Assembly (NCBI GenBank): GCA_002435865.1
Contig: DIWV01000013.1
Coordinates: 74,723-138,722 of the forward strand
Direction of reading: 5' to 3'
Source: Cloacimonetes bacterium UBA6097
GTDB taxonomy: Bacteria; Cloacimonadota; Cloacimonadia; Cloacimonadales; Cloacimonadaceae
DNA length: 64,000 nucleotides
The first letter of the stretch is position 1. The number at the start of each line of letters is the position of its first letter. The translations under genes were made by a program, and so were the position numbers. This document shows, one piece after another, positions 36,439 to 44,815 of the stretch. Under the pieces are notes generated by a model, which did not search any database, was not told where the DNA came from, and saw nothing but the letters and a program-made list of their open reading frames with translations.

Positions 36439-37407
36439 ATGAATAACAAAGATGAGATTCAAAAGCTTCAGGAGAGTACCTTGCAGATGCATAAGCTGGA
36501 AGACGGTATCCTGGATATGACATTAGGTTTTATCCTGACAATATTTGGTCTGGGTTTTCTTTCCAATAACACTGCTGTTTTATGGTTGTTAGTATACTCA
36601 TTTGTATTGCTCTCACGGAAAATGAAGAGAAGATATGTTTATCCGAGAGTAGGAATTGCAGTTTTTGTAGAAAAACAAAAACAAGCAAGGCCTTACCGCA
36701 TATTATTAATAGCAGGAGTGCTGGGTCTTTTACTAGTTGGGTATGCATTTTTTAGCAGGGGTAGGTCTGATCTTGATATTTTGCACCCTATCTTTAATAC
36801 ATCTGGCATTTTAATAGCAGGAGTGGTGATGCTTGGTGGTATCTTCAGGAAACAATTATTTTATCTGGCAGGGCTGGCACTGATGATTCCACTTATTATA
36901 GTTCAGTTCAGCAAAGATTATTGGATTGCTGTCAGTATGGCAATTGCTGTTTCAATCATGCTTTTAATTCTCCTGATGTGGATGTCTAAAAAAAGCAAAG
37001 CTGATAATACAATAAGCCGTCCCACTGTAGTAATCCACAGTTATCTGATGGTAGCTGGGTTGCTGGGTTTTTTGTATTTTTTATTGGCTTGCCTGCAGCC
37101 TGTCTATGCTGCCAATATCAGACATTGGGGTATAATAAATCATGTTTTGATTTTCAGTAACATGGTGGCATTGGTAATTCTCGGCATCGGTCTTGCCTAT
37201 AAAGCACCAAGGTTCTACCTGTATGCTGCTTTACTGAGTGCATCTGTTCTAATATCACGGAATGCCCAGGTTTCAGTGATTCATACCCGGACTATTTTTA
37301 CAAGTGTTGGTTTACTGTTATTGGTCATAGGTACTGCAATGTTTTTCCGTTTCCTGAAAAAGTATCCTGTTTTAGGGGAAAAAGAAGATGAATCGGGAGA
37401 AAACTGA
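36439..37407 (+). CDS. Polytopic membrane protein, first paralogue of a pair
   Basis: A 322-residue protein. The ATG at 36439 follows AAGGAG; the longer frame from 36277 has no such site. A short helical head (MHKLEDGILDMTLGFILTIFGLG) leads into about eight membrane helices, with a cytosolic loop RKMKRRYVYPRVGIAVF. The gene at 37719 has the same plan, including the K-R-x-x-YPR-x-G loop. The two share an operon with a winged-helix regulator between them. Function unknown. Confidence 0.8.
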   Translation: MNNKDEIQKLQESTLQMHKLEDGILDMTLGFILTIFGLGFLSNNTAVLWLLVYSFVLLSRKMKRRYVYPRVGIAVFVEKQKQARPYRILLIAGVLGLLLVGYAFFSRGRSDLDILHPIFNTSGILIAGVVMLGGIFRKQLFYLAGLALMIPLIIVQFSKDYWIAVSMAIAVSIMLLILLMWMSKKSKADNTISRPTVVIHSYLMVAGLLGFLYFLLACLQPVYAANIRHWGIINHVLIFSNMVALVILGIGLAYKAPRFYLYAALLSASVLISRNAQVSVIHTRTIFTSVGLLLLVIGTAMFFRFLKKYPVLGEKEDESGEN

Positions 37408-37717
37408 TAACACAATCCAGTTTGACGATATAGATAAAATCGCCCACGAACCCGGGCGGCTGATGATACTATTGCATCTGTTCATTGTGGAAAAGGCGGA
37501 TTTTATCTACCTGATGAAGCAGACCGGGCTTTCCAAAGGCAATCTATCCTCGCACCTGAGCAAACTGGAAGAAGCCGGATATATTGAAGTAAAGAAAGAA
37601 TTTATAGAGAAAATTCCTCACACCTTTTTATCCCTTACAGAAAAGGGACGCACTGCCTTTACAGACTACAAGGAAACTATCTTGACTTTATTGAAGTCCA
37701 ATAACCAAAGAGGTTAG
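37388..37717 (+). CDS. Winged-helix transcriptional regulator
   Basis: A 109-residue protein with a MarR/ArsR-like winged helix: RLMILLHLFIVEKADFIYLM, TGLSKGNLSSHLSKLEEAGYIEV (recognition helix) and KIPHTFLSLTEKGRTAF (wing). It overlaps the upstream membrane gene by 20 bases and ends one base before the downstream one, so all three are probably one transcript. No metal-binding Cys pattern. It likely autoregulates the operon. Confidence 0.9.
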   Translation: MNREKTDNTIQFDDIDKIAHEPGRLMILLHLFIVEKADFIYLMKQTGLSKGNLSSHLSKLEEAGYIEVKKEFIEKIPHTFLSLTEKGRTAFTDYKETILTLLKSNNQRG

Positions 37718-37718
37718 C

Positions 37719-38648
37719 ATGATTGAAAAAGACGCAGTTGAACAATTGAAAGAAAAGGCGCAAATCGATTACCACAGAGCTGTGGGAATGTGGGATTTGG
37801 TTTTGGGACTGGCTATTGTCTTGTTTGGAGCCCAGATGGGAATGAAATTCTCATATGGATTCGTAATATTCGGAATTTCGGTAGGGTTTGGCATCAGGGA
37901 ATTTCAGAAAAGGGTTATCTATCCAAGACTGGGCAGAGTGGAGTTTAACGAAAAAGGCAAGAAACAGGGTCAGCTTTCCTGGATTATTTTATATACGATG
38001 GTGTTACTTTGTGTAGTAGGCCTAATGGATTACTGGAACAGTACAATGAAATTTTACCTGAGTATTTTGTGGGTATTGTTTATTATCTTTGGTGGATTCT
38101 TACGCAGGACAATATTTTATATTTATGGATGCGCTGTATTTGTAACTCTATTTATGACGTTTTTTATTACAAATTCCATTGTCCTTTTAGTGATTACTGT
38201 CGCAGCAGTAGTTTTAACCTATATCTTGCTAAGGGTTTTTGTTTATGACCGGATAGTGCTGGAACCGGCTAAAACGAGGGCAGGTATTACAGCGCATTTA
38301 TTTGTGGGGGTTGCTGCTATGGGTTTGGCAGGTTACCTGGTATTAAGGCATTTTAATCCCGAACAAACAGCATCTATCATTGCCCAAATGACTGTTTATA
38401 AGTATTTCTATCTGGGTATTGCCACGACAATAGTAGTTTTTCTAATCGGATTTGCCTACCGACTAAAGAGCTTCTATTTATACTCTGCAGTATTGGCTGT
38501 CTTATCAATTGTCTGGAAATTCCATGTTTTGCCGCGTCCTTATTTTATAGGCGTGTTCATGCTGTTTGGGATTATTGTTTTAAGCTATAGGCTGGCACTT
38601 TTAAGAAAATTCCTGAGGGACAACCCTGTATTGGATAAGACTGAATAG
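37719..38648 (+). CDS. Polytopic membrane protein, second paralogue of a pair
   Basis: A 309-residue membrane protein with the same layout as the gene at 36439: N-terminal amphipathic helix (HRAVGMWDLVLGLAIVLFG), about eight membrane helices and the loop EFQKRVIYPRLGRVEF. AGAGG precedes the ATG, which lies one base after the regulator's stop. The conserved basic YPRxG loop in both paralogues may contact a shared partner. No family name could be assigned. Confidence 0.82.
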   Translation: MIEKDAVEQLKEKAQIDYHRAVGMWDLVLGLAIVLFGAQMGMKFSYGFVIFGISVGFGIREFQKRVIYPRLGRVEFNEKGKKQGQLSWIILYTMVLLCVVGLMDYWNSTMKFYLSILWVLFIIFGGFLRRTIFYIYGCAVFVTLFMTFFITNSIVLLVITVAAVVLTYILLRVFVYDRIVLEPAKTRAGITAHLFVGVAAMGLAGYLVLRHFNPEQTASIIAQMTVYKYFYLGIATTIVVFLIGFAYRLKSFYLYSAVLAVLSIVWKFHVLPRPYFIGVFMLFGIIVLSYRLALLRKFLRDNPVLDKTE

Positions 38649-39149
38649 TTATTTTAATATCTTGCTGATAAACTTACGGGTTTCGGGAATATCATCGAAG
38701 AGGGTAACATAGTTCTCACCCGGAAGAATCCTCTTGCCCTTGATTCTCTTATCCACCTTGGTTTCACCCCAGTTGTAGGCAGCAAGGGCAAGGCTCCAGT
38801 TGTCATGGTATCTGCCGAGTAGGTATTTCAGGTAAAGAGCTGATATCTTAAGATTATAAAAAGGCAAAAACAATAGTCCCTTTTTGTGGGAAGTATTGAT
38901 ATATCCGGCTGTCTCTTCTTTAACCTGTCCCAGTCCTATCGCCTGCTTGGATGAAACTGCAAAACTGCGAAAGGAGCTTTCCGTACCTACCAACCTGTAA
39001 AACTTAACGGGATCAAGACTATAGTAAATTGCAATTCCTAATGTCATCAGACGCAGCGAGACAGGATTGTAAAACAGTACAATGATAATTAATACCAGCA
39101 GGATAAGCTTAAGAATTAGCTTTTTTATTTTTTTTTGATTTTTTGCCAT
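38649..39149 (-). CDS. Membrane-anchored lytic transglycosylase (SLT fold)
   Basis: A 166-residue protein with an N-terminal membrane anchor (LILKLILLVLIIIVLFY) and an SLT domain: ESSFRSFAVSSKQAIGLGQV with catalytic Glu57, then ALAAYNWGETKV. It cleaves peptidoglycan glycan strands. The 5' end overlaps the TPR gene by 25 bases, so the two are coupled. The stop is two bases from the convergent membrane-protein gene. Confidence 0.9.
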   Translation of the reverse strand: MAKNQKKIKKLILKLILLVLIIIVLFYNPVSLRLMTLGIAIYYSLDPVKFYRLVGTESSFRSFAVSSKQAIGLGQVKEETAGYINTSHKKGLLFLPFYNLKISALYLKYLLGRYHDNWSLALAAYNWGETKVDKRIKGKRILPGENYVTLFDDIPETRKFISKILK

Positions 39150-39775
39150 ACTTTACGGTAGTTGCGTTTATAGCGGTCGTTATCAGGATTTATCTGCATA
39201 GCCCTGGCAAAATCTCGCATTACTTCCGTAGCAGGAAACTTCATCTTCAGTTTTAAGGCACCAATGTTATTGTGCAAGGCAGCATCGTCAGGTGTGAGTC
39301 CTACAGCAGTATTGAGTAAATCCAGTGCTTCCGTTGGAGAGTTTTCCTCTTCCAACAGAGATGCCTGAAACTGCAAATCCAGAGAAATAGCAAATTTATC
39401 CCTGCCTATAGGGTCCTGTGCCAGGTCATATAGCTTTTTCAGCAGGTTATTATCGGGATTGGACTGCAAGAGATTGTAATAAACTTCCTTGGCATCCTCA
39501 AAGCGTTTTGCCAGCACCAGGCTTTGGGCATAGGTTATGCCTGCAAAAAGCTGGTCTGGAATCATCTTATGAATGGGTTCCAGCAGTTCTATCGCCTGCT
39601 CGTATTCACACAGATTCATATGGCACAACGCAAGGCTGAATTGATTATCAGGAGTGGGCGACCATTTGTTAAGCTTTTCAAATATAGCAAGAGCACGGTG
39701 CCTTCTGCCATAAAGCAAATGCCCCTGTGCGGTTCGGCGCAGAACAGGAATCAATAATCTCTTAAAAACATTCAT
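39125..39775 (-). CDS. Tetratricopeptide-repeat protein
   Basis: A 216-residue protein made of about four TPR-like helical hairpins (NQFSLALCHMNLCEYEQAIELL, TPEALDLLNTAVGL-like, AALHNNIGALKLKMKFP). No signal peptide or membrane segment is obvious. It overlaps the start of the lytic transglycosylase gene, suggesting that it scaffolds or regulates that enzyme. The ribosome site is weak. Confidence 0.85.
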   Translation of the reverse strand: MNVFKRLLIPVLRRTAQGHLLYGRRHRALAIFEKLNKWSPTPDNQFSLALCHMNLCEYEQAIELLEPIHKMIPDQLFAGITYAQSLVLAKRFEDAKEVYYNLLQSNPDNNLLKKLYDLAQDPIGRDKFAISLDLQFQASLLEEENSPTEALDLLNTAVGLTPDDAALHNNIGALKLKMKFPATEVMRDFARAMQINPDNDRYKRNYRKVWQKIKKK

Positions 39776-39867
39776 AGCTAATCTCTTGGCACAGTTCCCA
39801 TTAAAAGCCGTTTATTGTCAAGCAGGATTGAGATTGACTAAACACTGCATATGTTTAAAGTGTGCTT

Positions 39868-40542
39868 ATGACTAAGTTAGATAAGAAGCCCTCATTGTTA
39901 GAAAAAGTACCTCTCAGCGCTAAACAAAGCCTGGGAGAGGAAATTGCCAACAGCATTACACATGGAACCGGAGTGGGTTTAAGCATCGCAGCGTTGGTGA
40001 TTCTGGTGGTCTTTGCTGCCAAATTGGGAGATACATGGAAGGTTGTCGGCTTTAGCATCTATGGAGCAATGCTGATTACGATGTACCTTTCTTCCACTCT
40101 TTATCATGCTTTTCACAAACCCATTGTGAAGCGCTTCTTCCGCATCTTGGACCATTCATCCATATGTCTCTTAATTGCCGGAACTTATACACCTGTCACT
40201 ATTGGTGTTATGCGTAGCGGCTGGGGCTGGACTTTATTTGGTTTAATCTGGGGACTCACTCTGGTTGTTATCAACCTGCAAGTCTTTGCCATGCATAAAC
40301 TTAAATGGATGTCGACAGTAATGTATGTGCTAATGGGCAGCCTGATAATCATTGCTATTAAACCTCTGATGAGCAAAGCACCGGCTGGTTTTCTGACCTG
40401 GATGATGATAGGTGGAGCTTCATATCTGCTGGGAATAATCTTTTATCAATGGAAAAAACTGCCTTACCATCATCCTATCTGGCATCTGTTTGTCCTGGGC
40501 GGCAGCATCAGCCACTTCTTTGGAATGCTTAGCCTGGTCTAA
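39868..40542 (+). CDS. Hemolysin III / YqfA-type membrane protein
   Basis: A 224-residue PAQR-family protein with seven predicted helices: EEIANSITHGTGVGLSIAAL, SSTLYHAF, RILDHSSICLLIAGTYTPV and HPIWHLFVLGGSISHFFG. The Ser and His residues of the putative metal site (SSTLYH, DH, HxxxH) are present. ATG 39868 is preferred over the in-frame GTG at 39862. Despite its name, the family is best regarded as membrane proteins of unsettled enzymatic role. Confidence 0.9.
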   Translation: MTKLDKKPSLLEKVPLSAKQSLGEEIANSITHGTGVGLSIAALVILVVFAAKLGDTWKVVGFSIYGAMLITMYLSSTLYHAFHKPIVKRFFRILDHSSICLLIAGTYTPVTIGVMRSGWGWTLFGLIWGLTLVVINLQVFAMHKLKWMSTVMYVLMGSLIIIAIKPLMSKAPAGFLTWMMIGGASYLLGIIFYQWKKLPYHHPIWHLFVLGGSISHFFGMLSLV

Positions 40543-40574
40543 AACCACTCCCTTTTTGTCTATTAGTTATATAT

Positions 40575-40655
40575 GGGAGATGCTAGGGTGATCTAAGGGT
40601 GCGACCCTTAGATCACCCTAGCATCTCCCATGCATCTCCCATGGATTGAGTAAGT
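40575..40655. repeat. Palindromic element, copy 3 of 3
   Basis: A perfect 26-bp inverted repeat (40575-40600 and 40604-40629) with loop GCG, identical in its arms to the other copies. The tail ATGCATCTCCCATGGATTGA closely matches the tail of copy 1. It lies between the hemolysin III gene and ygeW, both rightward. Confidence 0.95.
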
Positions 40656-40771
40656 AAGATTAATGGTTAATTACTCAATGACATAAAAGACATATCACGT
40701 AAACCTTGACAAATCACTTGTTTGTTTAACTTGGTAACCTCTTATTTGATTATTAGTTGTGAGGTAAATAG

Positions 40772-41953
40772 ATGAATACACCCCGTAATAAAGATATCAA
40801 TTCTTTGATACAAGAACTCCGGACCTTGCAGACAAGCCTTTATGGAAAGGACTTTCTGCTGACCTGGGATAAAAGTGAAGCTGAGCTGAAAGCTGTGATG
40901 CTTGCTGCAGAAATATTGCAGGCTTTGCATTGGCAGGGCAAGTCTATGCGCACTTTTAATCACGGACTGGCAATATCCATATTCAGGGATAATTCCACCC
41001 GTACAAGATTCAGTTTTGCATCTGCCGCCAGCGCTTTGGGACTTACTTTGTCTGATTTAGATGAAGTTAAGAGCCAGATTGCACATGGCGAGACTGTACG
41101 TGAAACTGCCAATATGATTTCTTTTTTAACCGAAGTAATCGGCATACGTGACGATATGTATCCCGGTGAAGGGCATACCTACATGCTGGAAGTTGCACAG
41201 GCGGTCCAGCAGGGTTTTGAAGAAGGACTTCTGCCTTCCAGACCTGCTCTGGTTAATCTGCAGTGCGACCTAGACCACCCGACCCAGAGTCTGGCTGATT
41301 TACTCAAACTCAAGGACTATTTCGGCGGTCTTGATAACCTCAAAGGCAAGAAGATTGCCATGAGTTGGGCATATTCTCCCAGTTACGGCAAACCTTTATC
41401 AGTTCCGCAGGGTGTAATCAACCTGATGACACGCTTCGGTATGGAAGTAGTATTGGCTCATCCGGAAGGATATGATTTATTACCTGATACGCTTACTACA
41501 GCCAAAAGCTTTGCCAGCAAGAGTGGTGGAAGCTTCCGCCTGACCAATGATATGAAAGATGCTTTTAAAGATGCTGACGTTGTTTATCCCAAAAGCTGGG
41601 CTCCGATGGCTGTTATGCAGAAACGCACAGAACTGCTCAAAGGCGGAGACAAGCAGGGATTAATAGATTTAGAAAAACACTGCCTGGCAGAAAACGCCAA
41701 ACATACAGACTGGGAATGCACGGAAGACATGATGAAGCTTACCAGGAACGGAAATGCCCTCTATGAGCACTGCCTGCCTGCCGATATTACAGATGTAAGC
41801 TGTAAACAGGGAGAAGTTTCCAAAAGCGTATTTGAAAAATACCGTTACGATACTTATCAGGAAGCGGGCTTCAAGCCCTTTGTAATTGCTGCAATGATAT
41901 TTATGTCCAAGGTAGCTAATCCTGCAGAGAAGCTGACGAAGTTTAATCTTTAA
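40772..41953 (+). CDS. ygeW: YgeW-type carbamoyltransferase
   Basis: A 393-residue protein of the aspartate/ornithine carbamoyltransferase superfamily, longer than typical OTC/ATC and matching the YgeW group. It has DNSTRTRFSF (carbamoyl-phosphate site, about 73-82), DHPTQSLADLLKLKD (about 168) and YEHCLPADI (about 331). In E. coli ygeW lies among purine/molybdenum-hydroxylase genes; its true substrate is not firmly established. GAGG precedes the ATG. Three same-strand genes follow (PLP enzyme, nucleotidyltransferase, XdhC), which supports a shared nitrogen or purine pathway. The stop codon lies inside an ACCACAGA-type repeat. Confidence 0.9.
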   Translation: MNTPRNKDINSLIQELRTLQTSLYGKDFLLTWDKSEAELKAVMLAAEILQALHWQGKSMRTFNHGLAISIFRDNSTRTRFSFASAASALGLTLSDLDEVKSQIAHGETVRETANMISFLTEVIGIRDDMYPGEGHTYMLEVAQAVQQGFEEGLLPSRPALVNLQCDLDHPTQSLADLLKLKDYFGGLDNLKGKKIAMSWAYSPSYGKPLSVPQGVINLMTRFGMEVVLAHPEGYDLLPDTLTTAKSFASKSGGSFRLTNDMKDAFKDADVVYPKSWAPMAVMQKRTELLKGGDKQGLIDLEKHCLAENAKHTDWECTEDMMKLTRNGNALYEHCLPADITDVSCKQGEVSKSVFEKYRYDTYQEAGFKPFVIAAMIFMSKVANPAEKLTKFNL

Positions 41954-42028
41954 CCACAGAATGCACAGAAAACACAGAATGGAAGTAAATTCAAATCTCT
42001 GTGACTCTGTGTCTCTGTGTCTCTATAT
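41951..42028. repeat. CCACAGA/CTCTGTGT repeat between ygeW and the PLP gene
   Basis: TAACCACAGAATGCACAGAA begins at the ygeW stop codon. It is followed at 41998-42025 by tandem CTCTGTGT units (CTCTGTGTCTCTGTGTCTC), partly complementary to it. It is a member of the family seen at 33.5 kb. Confidence 0.65.
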
Positions 42029-42049
42029 AGCAAAATAATAGGAGAAATT

Positions 42050-43507
42050 ATGTCCAAAATTATTGGAACCATCAATAAAGAAATAAGAGCTAAAACAGCT
42101 AAGCGCTGTAAAGAACGTAATATCATCCTGCCTACTTTTAAACAATTAAGGAATCCTGAACTGATTCCACAGGAAATCAAAGATAAACTTAAACCAATCG
42201 GACTATGGGATATCAATCCTTTGAACCTGTTTCGCATTACCTGGAAAAACGATATAAATACCGGTTTATTTGGTGATGTTAACTATCTTGAAATACCCCG
42301 CGAGCTGACCGGAATAAAAGCCCGGGTAATAGGTTTGGTCGGTAAATACTTTCCTACGGGAGCACATAAAGTGGGTGCTGCCTACGGATGCCTGGCACCC
42401 AGAATGGTAACAGGTGAATTTGACCCCACTTACCATAAAGCAGTCTGGCCCAGCACAGGTAACTACTGCCGTGGCGGTGCTTTTGACTGTGCTTTACTGG
42501 ATGTGGCAGCAGTTGCTATATTACCGGAAGAAATGAGCCAGGAACGCTTTAGCTGGCTTAAAAGCATCGGTTCTGAAGTTATTGCTACACCCGGATGCGA
42601 ATCCAACGTTAAAGAAATTTATGACAAGTGTGATGAGCTTAGATTAGATCCCCGCAACCTGATACTTAATCAGTTTGACGAATTTGGCAATCCGCTTTAT
42701 CATTATGAAATTACCGGTCCTGCTCTGGAAGAAGTGCACGTTGCACAATCCAATCCCAAGAAAAAGTTTGCTGCCTATGTTTCTGCAACCGGTTCTGCCG
42801 GAACTATTGCAGCCGGAGACTATCTCAGGAAGCTATATCCCCATATGAAAGTGGTGGCTTCTGAGGCTGCAGAATGTCCGACCCTGCTCAATAATGGCTT
42901 TGGCGGACACCGCATTGAAGGTATCGGTGATAAGCATGTTCCCTGGGTGCACAACGTGCGAAATACTGATGCTGTTGCAGCTATCAGAGATGAAGACTGT
43001 ATGCGTTTGTTCAGATTGTTCAATGAACCGGCAGGAACAGCTTTCTTACAGAGTTTAGGCTTAAAACCCGAACTGATAAAAGACCTTTCCTTATTGGGAA
43101 TTTCTTCCATAGCAAATCTGCTGGCTTCTATCAAAACAGCGAAGTATTTTGAAATGGACGAGAACGACATAGTTTTCACTGTTTTTACAGATGCCGCTGA
43201 TATGTACGCTTCCCGTTTGACAGAACTAACTGAAGACAGAGGAACATATTCATCTATTTCGGCTGCCATTGACTTTAACACATGCCTATTGGCACAAAGC
43301 TATGACAACTTCCTTGAACTCAGCTATCAAGACAAAAAACGCATCCATAACCTCAAATACTACACCTGGGTTGAGCAGCAGGGCAAGACCTATGAAGAAA
43401 TCCTTGAACAGTGGCATCCGGAATACTGGACAGAAATATTCGAAAACAATGTGGAACCTCTGGATATTCTGATAGAAGAGTTTAACGACCTGATATTGAA
43501 ATCTTAA
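42050..43507 (+). CDS. Fold-type II PLP-dependent enzyme
   Basis: A 485-residue enzyme. The ATG at 42050 follows AGGAG; the frame opens 11 codons earlier inside a repeat. It shows TGAHKVGAAYG (Lys about 106, probable Schiff-base lysine), PSTGNYCRGGA (substrate loop, like STGNxG) and SATGSAGTIAAGDYL (phosphate-binding glycines). The fold is that of cysteine synthase, TrpB and diaminopropionate ammonia-lyase. It is about 90 residues longer than YgeX, so it is not simply that enzyme. Between ygeW and XdhC it probably acts on an amino acid or ureide. The substrate is unknown. Confidence 0.85.
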   Translation: MSKIIGTINKEIRAKTAKRCKERNIILPTFKQLRNPELIPQEIKDKLKPIGLWDINPLNLFRITWKNDINTGLFGDVNYLEIPRELTGIKARVIGLVGKYFPTGAHKVGAAYGCLAPRMVTGEFDPTYHKAVWPSTGNYCRGGAFDCALLDVAAVAILPEEMSQERFSWLKSIGSEVIATPGCESNVKEIYDKCDELRLDPRNLILNQFDEFGNPLYHYEITGPALEEVHVAQSNPKKKFAAYVSATGSAGTIAAGDYLRKLYPHMKVVASEAAECPTLLNNGFGGHRIEGIGDKHVPWVHNVRNTDAVAAIRDEDCMRLFRLFNEPAGTAFLQSLGLKPELIKDLSLLGISSIANLLASIKTAKYFEMDENDIVFTVFTDAADMYASRLTELTEDRGTYSSISAAIDFNTCLLAQSYDNFLELSYQDKKRIHNLKYYTWVEQQGKTYEEILEQWHPEYWTEIFENNVEPLDILIEEFNDLILKS

Positions 43508-43509
43508 AC

Positions 43510-44025
43510 ATGCAGATAATAGCCCTGATTCCTGCAGCAGGAAAAGGCGAACGCTTTGGCATGCCAAAGGTTGATGCCATGTTTAATGGTATCTCCTTTT
43601 CTGAGAAAATCATTGCTGCTTTGCAGGAAGCAGGCATTACACAATATGTGGTAATCCGCGATGTGGATACACCTGATATGTTGGCCAGCCTGAAAGTCGG
43701 GATGGATTCATTCCATTCACAAAACGTCCATCCCGATGGCTGGCTTATTTGGCCTGTCGACCATCCAATGGTAAAGCCGGAAACAATATCCATCCTTATC
43801 AAAGAATTCTCCGCAAAAACCAATAGCATAATTGTACCAAGCTATAATAATAGAAACGGTCATCCCATCATTATTCCCGGTTTTATGACTATACCTGATA
43901 AACCTGAACCTGCCGGACTCAAAGGAATAATCCTGAAATCCCATAACCCCATTGAACATATTGAAGTGGATGATGACGGTATTTTGAAGAATATCAACAC
44001 TCCTGAGGATGTGCACTATGTCTGA
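43510..44025 (+). CDS. MobA/MocA-like nucleotidyltransferase
   Basis: A 171-residue protein of the MobA-like NTP-transferase family, with LIPAAGKGERFGMPK near the N-terminus (nucleotide loop) and WPVDHPMV (metal-binding Asp, about 80). Paired with XdhC, the MocA subgroup makes the cytidylated molybdenum cofactor of hydroxylases. The start lies two bases after the PLP gene stop and the end overlaps xdhC, so the genes form an operon. Confidence 0.88.
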   Translation: MQIIALIPAAGKGERFGMPKVDAMFNGISFSEKIIAALQEAGITQYVVIRDVDTPDMLASLKVGMDSFHSQNVHPDGWLIWPVDHPMVKPETISILIKEFSAKTNSIIVPSYNNRNGHPIIIPGFMTIPDKPEPAGLKGIILKSHNPIEHIEVDDDGILKNINTPEDVHYV

Positions 44026-44815
44026 ACTAAGCCAATATTACAAAAGACTTTACAATGCAATTGAAGCGGGTAATCCCATCTGGCAGGCAAGCGTAGTTGA
44101 AACTGACGGTTCCACACCTGCACGGGTTGGTATGAAGCTGGCAGTTCCCTTGTCGGGTGAAAGCTTTGGTAATCTGGGCGGCGGTGAAATGGAATACCTG
44201 GTTATCAATACCATTCTCAAAGAACAGCCCAAGTCAGTTGTGAAATGGAGTTATAATCTTGATGAACAGGGCAAGACTATTTCTGCTGATGATATCCAGA
44301 CTAAAATGATTTGCGGCGGCAATGTGGAAGTCCTGATAGAGCCTTTATTTTCTCCGCATCCTTTGTATATTATCGGTGCAGGACATTGCGGCAGGGCTTT
44401 GGCGGATTTCGCAGTAAAAGCTGATTTTCAGGTTACCGTCATTGATAACAGGCAGGATTTACTGCAGGCGGACGCTTTTCCTTCCGAATGCCGTTTAATC
44501 TATAATGATTATACCAGCATTGATACTGCTATCCCTTTTAACGATAATGCTTTTATCGTAATCATGACCTATGGGCATGTGCATGACAGACAGGTTCTGG
44601 AATATTGTTTGGGAAAACCTTTCCGTTATCTGGGTATGATTGGCAGCAAAAAGAAAGTGGCGGAAACATTAGAAAAAGTTAAAAACAACGGCTTTACCGA
44701 CAAGGATATTCAGAAAATCAATGCTCCCATCGGACTTCCCATACACAGCCACACGCCTTACGAAATAGCTGTCAGCATCCTGGCAGAATTAATCTCAATT
44801 AAAAACTCAGTTTAG
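44018..44815 (+). CDS. xdhC: XdhC-family molybdenum-hydroxylase maturation protein
   Basis: A 265-residue protein from ATG 44018, which overlaps the previous stop and has GAGG at nine bases; ATG 44009 is an alternative. It has the N-terminal GSTPARVGMKL and GGGEME, a Rossmann half LYIIGAGHCGRALADFA, MIGSKKK, and the terminal APIGLPIHSHTPYEIAVSIL. XdhC proteins sulphurate and insert the molybdenum cofactor. No hydroxylase subunit is present in the window. The 3' end overlaps the convergent next gene by 17 bases. Confidence 0.93.
   Translation: MSELSQYYKRLYNAIEAGNPIWQASVVETDGSTPARVGMKLAVPLSGESFGNLGGGEMEYLVINTILKEQPKSVVKWSYNLDEQGKTISADDIQTKMICGGNVEVLIEPLFSPHPLYIIGAGHCGRALADFAVKADFQVTVIDNRQDLLQADAFPSECRLIYNDYTSIDTAIPFNDNAFIVIMTYGHVHDRQVLEYCLGKPFRYLGMIGSKKKVAETLEKVKNNGFTDKDIQKINAPIGLPIHSHTPYEIAVSILAELISIKNSV

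Noticed and set aside
40706..40711. TTGACA before ygeW as a promoter
   Set aside because: No acceptable -10 at 16-18 bases, so it is not listed as a feature.
42820..43281. 153-codon minus-strand frame inside the PLP enzyme gene
   Set aside because: Shadow frame; the plus-strand gene carries intact catalytic motifs across the same bases.
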